NCBI RefSeq assembly: GCF_900637515.1
Contig: NZ_LR134375.1
Span: forward strand, 1,927,001-1,991,000
DNA from: Veillonella dispar
Lineage (GTDB): Bacteria > Bacillota > Negativicutes > Veillonellales > Veillonellaceae
DNA length: 64,000 nucleotides
Direction of reading: 5' to 3'
How positions within the stretch are numbered: the first letter of the stretch is position 1; every line of letters starts with the position of its first letter. This document shows, in pieces, positions 60,892 to 64,000 of the stretch. Under the pieces are notes generated by a model that was not told where the DNA came from, did no database searches, and was given only the letters and a program-made list of their open reading frames with translations. Position numbers and translations under genes: made by a program.

Positions 60892-62109
60892 TTAAACAAA
60901 CATTTTCTGTAAAAGACCCTTTTTGACATTTTTAAGCATATCTAACTTACGCTGATGAAGGGTGATAAGACTCTGTAGGCTCGAGAAAAAAACTCCTATT
61001 CTTTCTTGTTCTTCAATATTTGTGCTAATCATATACTCGACATTTACAAGCTGTGAAACCTTAATACTCGGTTGTACCGCAACCATTGCAATTCGTTTTG
61101 CCTTATATTGATTATCTTCATTTGAAAACAATGCATACAGGTATTCAGGAAGGAAGTTTTCTTTTGCTCTAAAAGCTACTATGTTTTGTGCAATTGCTGC
61201 TTCTTCTCTAGAGTCCATTAGACTTACAAGACCTATACTTCCGACAGTAGTAAATAAAATATCATCTTTTTTAATATAAGCCCTTAGGTTAGTATTAAAA
61301 ACATCATCACTAAGATATTTCTCAACTTTTGAATAATCTGGATATACTCCACCAAGAGCTGCTACTTCAATAAGTGGATGTGCCCCATTTTCGTCTAATG
61401 GAGGAGTTTTCCCTCTATTGTCTACAGCCTTATCAACAAACTCTGACAACTTACGCTGTTCCCAAGCATCAGTAAACCCTTTAAATCTAAGCTCTGGAAT
61501 GTTACTTCCATGTTGGGGAAATAATTTTTGTAATAATGCCTTCTTAATTAACTTAAGTTTTTCAAGCTTACGCTGATGAAGGGTAATGATATTATCAATT
61601 CCTCTAAAAACTTTACCAATCTGATTAGCTTCTTCGTCATTTGAAGGAATTTGAACAGTAATTTTGCCTAACTCACTTCCATTAATAGCAGGATAGCTTG
61701 TACCCGTACAATTATCCAAAACTACTTTAACAAAATTATCATTCTGAACTAAAGTAAGTAAAAAATAGCTATCTAATTTAGATCGTAACTGAGCATATCC
61801 AGTAGAGAACACCATGTCTTTATCAATATTTTCGAATAAATAATTGTTACGTTGATAAGGTCTTACTGTTTGATAAAAAACATCACCATAAGAGGCTAAG
61901 CGCTGAGCACGAGATGGTGCATTTTCCTTTTTAATAACTTGAAATCCTAATAAATTTGTTCCCACAACAGATTCTAAATCAACATACTTAAATTTATCAG
62001 GTAATTCAGTTTTGGGGTTTATCGTAACAACCTCACTTAACTTACGCTGTTCCCAAGCATCAGTATATCCGGAGAATCGAATAGCTGGCATTTTATTATT
62101 TTTAGCCAT
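60892..62109 (-). CDS. hsdS: Type I restriction-modification specificity subunit (HsdS)
   Basis: 405 residues with two target-recognition domains (about 10-150 and 210-350), each followed by a conserved coiled-coil that ends ITLHQRKLEKLKLIKKALLQK and ITLHQRKLDMLKNVKKGLLQK. Each half begins with TDAWEQRKLSE. It sets the bipartite DNA target. Exact DNA repeats of 26 bp and 18 bp mark both boundaries (separate entries), a layout that allows swapping of recognition domains. The ATG at 62109 follows GGAGG, within the end of hsdM. Confidence 0.94.
   Translation of the reverse strand: MAKNNKMPAIRFSGYTDAWEQRKLSEVVTINPKTELPDKFKYVDLESVVGTNLLGFQVIKKENAPSRAQRLASYGDVFYQTVRPYQRNNYLFENIDKDMVFSTGYAQLRSKLDSYFLLTLVQNDNFVKVVLDNCTGTSYPAINGSELGKITVQIPSNDEEANQIGKVFRGIDNIITLHQRKLEKLKLIKKALLQKLFPQHGSNIPELRFKGFTDAWEQRKLSEFVDKAVDNRGKTPPLDENGAHPLIEVAALGGVYPDYSKVEKYLSDDVFNTNLRAYIKKDDILFTTVGSIGLVSLMDSREEAAIAQNIVAFRAKENFLPEYLYALFSNEDNQYKAKRIAMVAVQPSIKVSQLVNVEYMISTNIEEQERIGVFFSSLQSLITLHQRKLDMLKNVKKGLLQKMFV
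60946..60963. repeat. 18-bp direct repeat in hsdS, copy at the distal conserved region
   Basis: Identical to 61567-61584. It encodes the LHQRK-type end of the second conserved helix. Confidence 0.8.
61449..61474. repeat. 26-bp direct repeat in hsdS, copy before the second recognition domain
   Basis: Identical to 62040-62065, 591 bp away. It encodes the TDAWEQRKLS boundary. Recombination between copies could exchange or delete the first recognition domain. Confidence 0.85.
62040..62065. repeat. 26-bp direct repeat in hsdS, copy before the first recognition domain
   Basis: Partner of 61449-61474. The two copies are identical over 26 bases although the surrounding sequence diverges. Confidence 0.85.
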
Positions 62110-62110
62110 T

Positions 62111-64000
62111 TTATTCACCTCCAAGAAGTTTTTTCAGTTCAGTTAAGCCAAGCATATCAAACTCATTACCTTCTAACTCATCAATCAGAGTGGATAGTCT
62201 AGCCTCAGTTTTATTTAGCGCATCATCAATTTCAATAAGATTAGTCTCATATTTTTTTAAGAGTGCATCTATTTGAGTTACAAGCACCGATATAACCTTA
62301 TCAGGAATACCCTGAATTTTATTAATTAAAGGAGTAATCCACTTTTCTTCTAAAAGTTGTCTAACTTGTTCATCGGATAAGCCTTCTATCGTCGATTTCG
62401 TTTTTAGATGTAATTGTTCTGCTTGCTCTTTTATAGTTTTCTTTAAAACTTTCTCTTCATTAATAAGATTTCTTACCTCTTTTACAATAAACTCTAACGA
62501 TCCTTCCTCAAAAGAAATATCTGCTTTGATATCAGCTATATACTTTTTAACATCTTTCTTTCCATATGTTCCACTTTTATTTGGAATCATCCGATTCCAA
62601 TCTATCTCTGGATGACGCTCAATAAAATCTTTCCTCTCTTTAGCTTTAGAGAGCACAAGATAGGTTTCAAGCGTACTTGTTTCAGACGTAGAAATTTCTT
62701 CCATTATACTTTTAAAAGTATCATTAATTTCCTTTTCTACAAATGCTATATTATCGTCATTCAATAATTTTTGTTTATCATCTTCAGATAATAAATCTAT
62801 TAATTCACTATACTCGGAACTAATCTGATCTAATCTATTTTCAGCTAATCTTAGATTACTTATATCATCACTTAAAAGAGACTCTTGCACCATTTCAAAT
62901 GGAAGAATACGACCTTTCCAGCCTTCTTGAACCTCTTCCTCCTTACCATCTTTTTTCTTTATTACCATATTAGGATCTACAACTTTGGTGGCATTAAATC
63001 CTTCGGTTTGAATAACCTCTATATCGCTAGAAATATCTATCCATTCATCAGCAAAGAGTTGATAAGCTTCATATTTATCTACAAGCGGAATATTTGAAAG
63101 TCTATTGAAAATATCCTCAGTAATAATATCTTTTATTTTAACTATATTTTGAGATTCCACCTTCTCTATCAACAAATCATATAAGAATACTTTAAAGTTT
63201 CGGAAATTCCCTTTAAAAGCTTCGTCAAATGCACTCACATCGGAAGACTCTCTAATCACTTTGGTTACATTATCAACAGCAATTTTACAATATGCAGAAG
63301 ATGTATTTTTAAATAAGCTAGCCCTTAGTGTTGGAAACGCCTTCCAATACTCACTTAATTCATCAACTTCAGAAATAGGCAGTTCTCCAAACATAGACGC
63401 AAATATATCCCATATTTCAAGATTTTCTGAAGAATCCACATATCTTGGGATATTTAAATTGTAATCATTTTGCCTAATTTCATCACGGGTAACTACACGA
63501 GAGAATTTATCTATATTTTCTCTATTAATAACGGTATCTACGATTTTCTTAATGTCGGATGAACGAAGTTTATTATTTTTCCCGTCCTTAATAAAACCTT
63601 TAGAAGCATCAATAAACAGCACATCGGTATTCTCTCGTTTTTGCTTTAAAACCATGATAATAGTAGGTATACTAGTTCCATAAAAAATATTTGCTGGTAA
63701 ACCAATAATTGCGTCAATCTTATTCTTTTCAATTAAATTCTTACGAATCATACCTTCTTCATTACCACGGAATAAAACACCATGAGGAAGAACAATATTC
63801 ATAATACCGTCAGGTCTAATATGATAAAGATCATGAAGCAAAAATGCATAATCAGCTTTTCCTTTTGGTGCTAAGCCATACTCCGCATAACGAGAATCCG
63901 TTTCTTTATCACTAGGGTCCCATGGCTGAGAATATGGTGGATTAGATATAACTGCATCAACATAAAGGGGCTGATATGTTCCCAATGGATCATTTTCATC
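62111..64000 (-). CDS. hsdM: Type I restriction-modification methyltransferase subunit (HsdM), C-terminal part
   Basis: The frame is open through the window end, so only the last 629 or so residues are seen. The N6-adenine methyltransferase motif IV NPPY is in AVISNPPYSQPW near the visible start; FYGTSIPTIIMVLKQK follows. The SAM-binding motif and N-terminal domain lie beyond base 64000. The C-terminal third is a long helical region (about 340-624) extending beyond typical HsdM. Its stop is two bases before the hsdS ATG. Confidence 0.92.
   Translation of the reverse strand, partial: DENDPLGTYQPLYVDAVISNPPYSQPWDPSDKETDSRYAEYGLAPKGKADYAFLLHDLYHIRPDGIMNIVLPHGVLFRGNEEGMIRKNLIEKNKIDAIIGLPANIFYGTSIPTIIMVLKQKRENTDVLFIDASKGFIKDGKNNKLRSSDIKKIVDTVINRENIDKFSRVVTRDEIRQNDYNLNIPRYVDSSENLEIWDIFASMFGELPISEVDELSEYWKAFPTLRASLFKNTSSAYCKIAVDNVTKVIRESSDVSAFDEAFKGNFRNFKVFLYDLLIEKVESQNIVKIKDIITEDIFNRLSNIPLVDKYEAYQLFADEWIDISSDIEVIQTEGFNATKVVDPNMVIKKKDGKEEEVQEGWKGRILPFEMVQESLLSDDISNLRLAENRLDQISSEYSELIDLLSEDDKQKLLNDDNIAFVEKEINDTFKSIMEEISTSETSTLETYLVLSKAKERKDFIERHPEIDWNRMIPNKSGTYGKKDVKKYIADIKADISFEEGSLEFIVKEVRNLINEEKVLKKTIKEQAEQLHLKTKSTIEGLSDEQVRQLLEEKWITPLINKIQGIPDKVISVLVTQIDALLKKYETNLIEIDDALNKTEARLSTLIDELEGNEFDMLGLTELKKLLGGE

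Overview
The window looks like a chromosomal segment of a Veillonella-type bacterium, a diderm Firmicute of the class Negativicutes. The evidence is a Firmicute-style gdpP-rplI-dnaB cluster and RNase J alongside outer-membrane traits: a trimeric autotransporter of the YadA type, an ArnT-like glycosyltransferase and an LPS-kinase-like protein. It also carries an E-type fumarate reductase with a CCG-domain third subunit and a LUD-domain lactate utilisation protein, and is moderately AT-rich. The assignment is inferred from gene content only.

Layout. 1-5.8 kb: the N-terminal part of a heavy-metal P-type ATPase, an OpuB-like permease/binding-protein fusion without an ATPase gene, and a Y-family polymerase with a YolD-like partner behind an SOS-type operator. 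6-15.7 kb: the DUF2232-gdpP-rplI-dnaB cluster, RNase J behind a long structured leader with an internal terminator, a zinc-ribbon/DUF805 membrane protein, and a uracil-DNA-glycosylase-like protein. 15.8-16.2 kb: a candidate Fst/Ldr-like type I toxin-antitoxin locus with two tandem antisense RNA units. 16.2-23.3 kb: an SsuABC/TauABC-type ABC transporter, a DedA plus ArnT-like pair, a DUF2922/DUF1659 pair, and an LPS-kinase-like gene. 23.6-30.2 kb: the fumarate reductase operon, an 885-bp regulatory gap holding a perfect Fur-type palindrome, and an OmpR-type two-component system. 30.2-48.7 kb: mostly housekeeping and stress genes (tandem DUF445 proteins, MBL hydrolase, glutathione peroxidase, phosphate acetyltransferase, AAA/DUF4143 ATPase, LUD protein, GltD-like oxidoreductase, MalY/PatB aminotransferase, DUF438/hemerythrin/PAS protein, PgpA, an ECF S component) and one candidate small RNA gene. 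48.8-55.5 kb: ten co-oriented small acidic proteins that look like an immunity-gene array. 55.7-57.4 kb: the trimeric autotransporter. 57.7-64 kb: a type I restriction-modification system in the order hsdM-hsdS-hsdR, with hsdM running off the window.

Four genes are visibly broken. The superoxide dismutase has an internal deletion with a frame change. An HxlR-type regulator has a one-base frameshift in a G run. Two genes in the acidic-protein island carry an in-frame stop at a position where a CAA or CAG glutamine codon would fit.

Most promising for follow-up: the type I toxin with duplicated antisense units; the RNase J leader; the fumarate reductase flavoprotein whose flavin-linking His is replaced by Ala; the candidate sRNA at 47.8 kb; and three operator-like palindromes spaced exactly 40 bp apart upstream of the DUF4143 ATPase.
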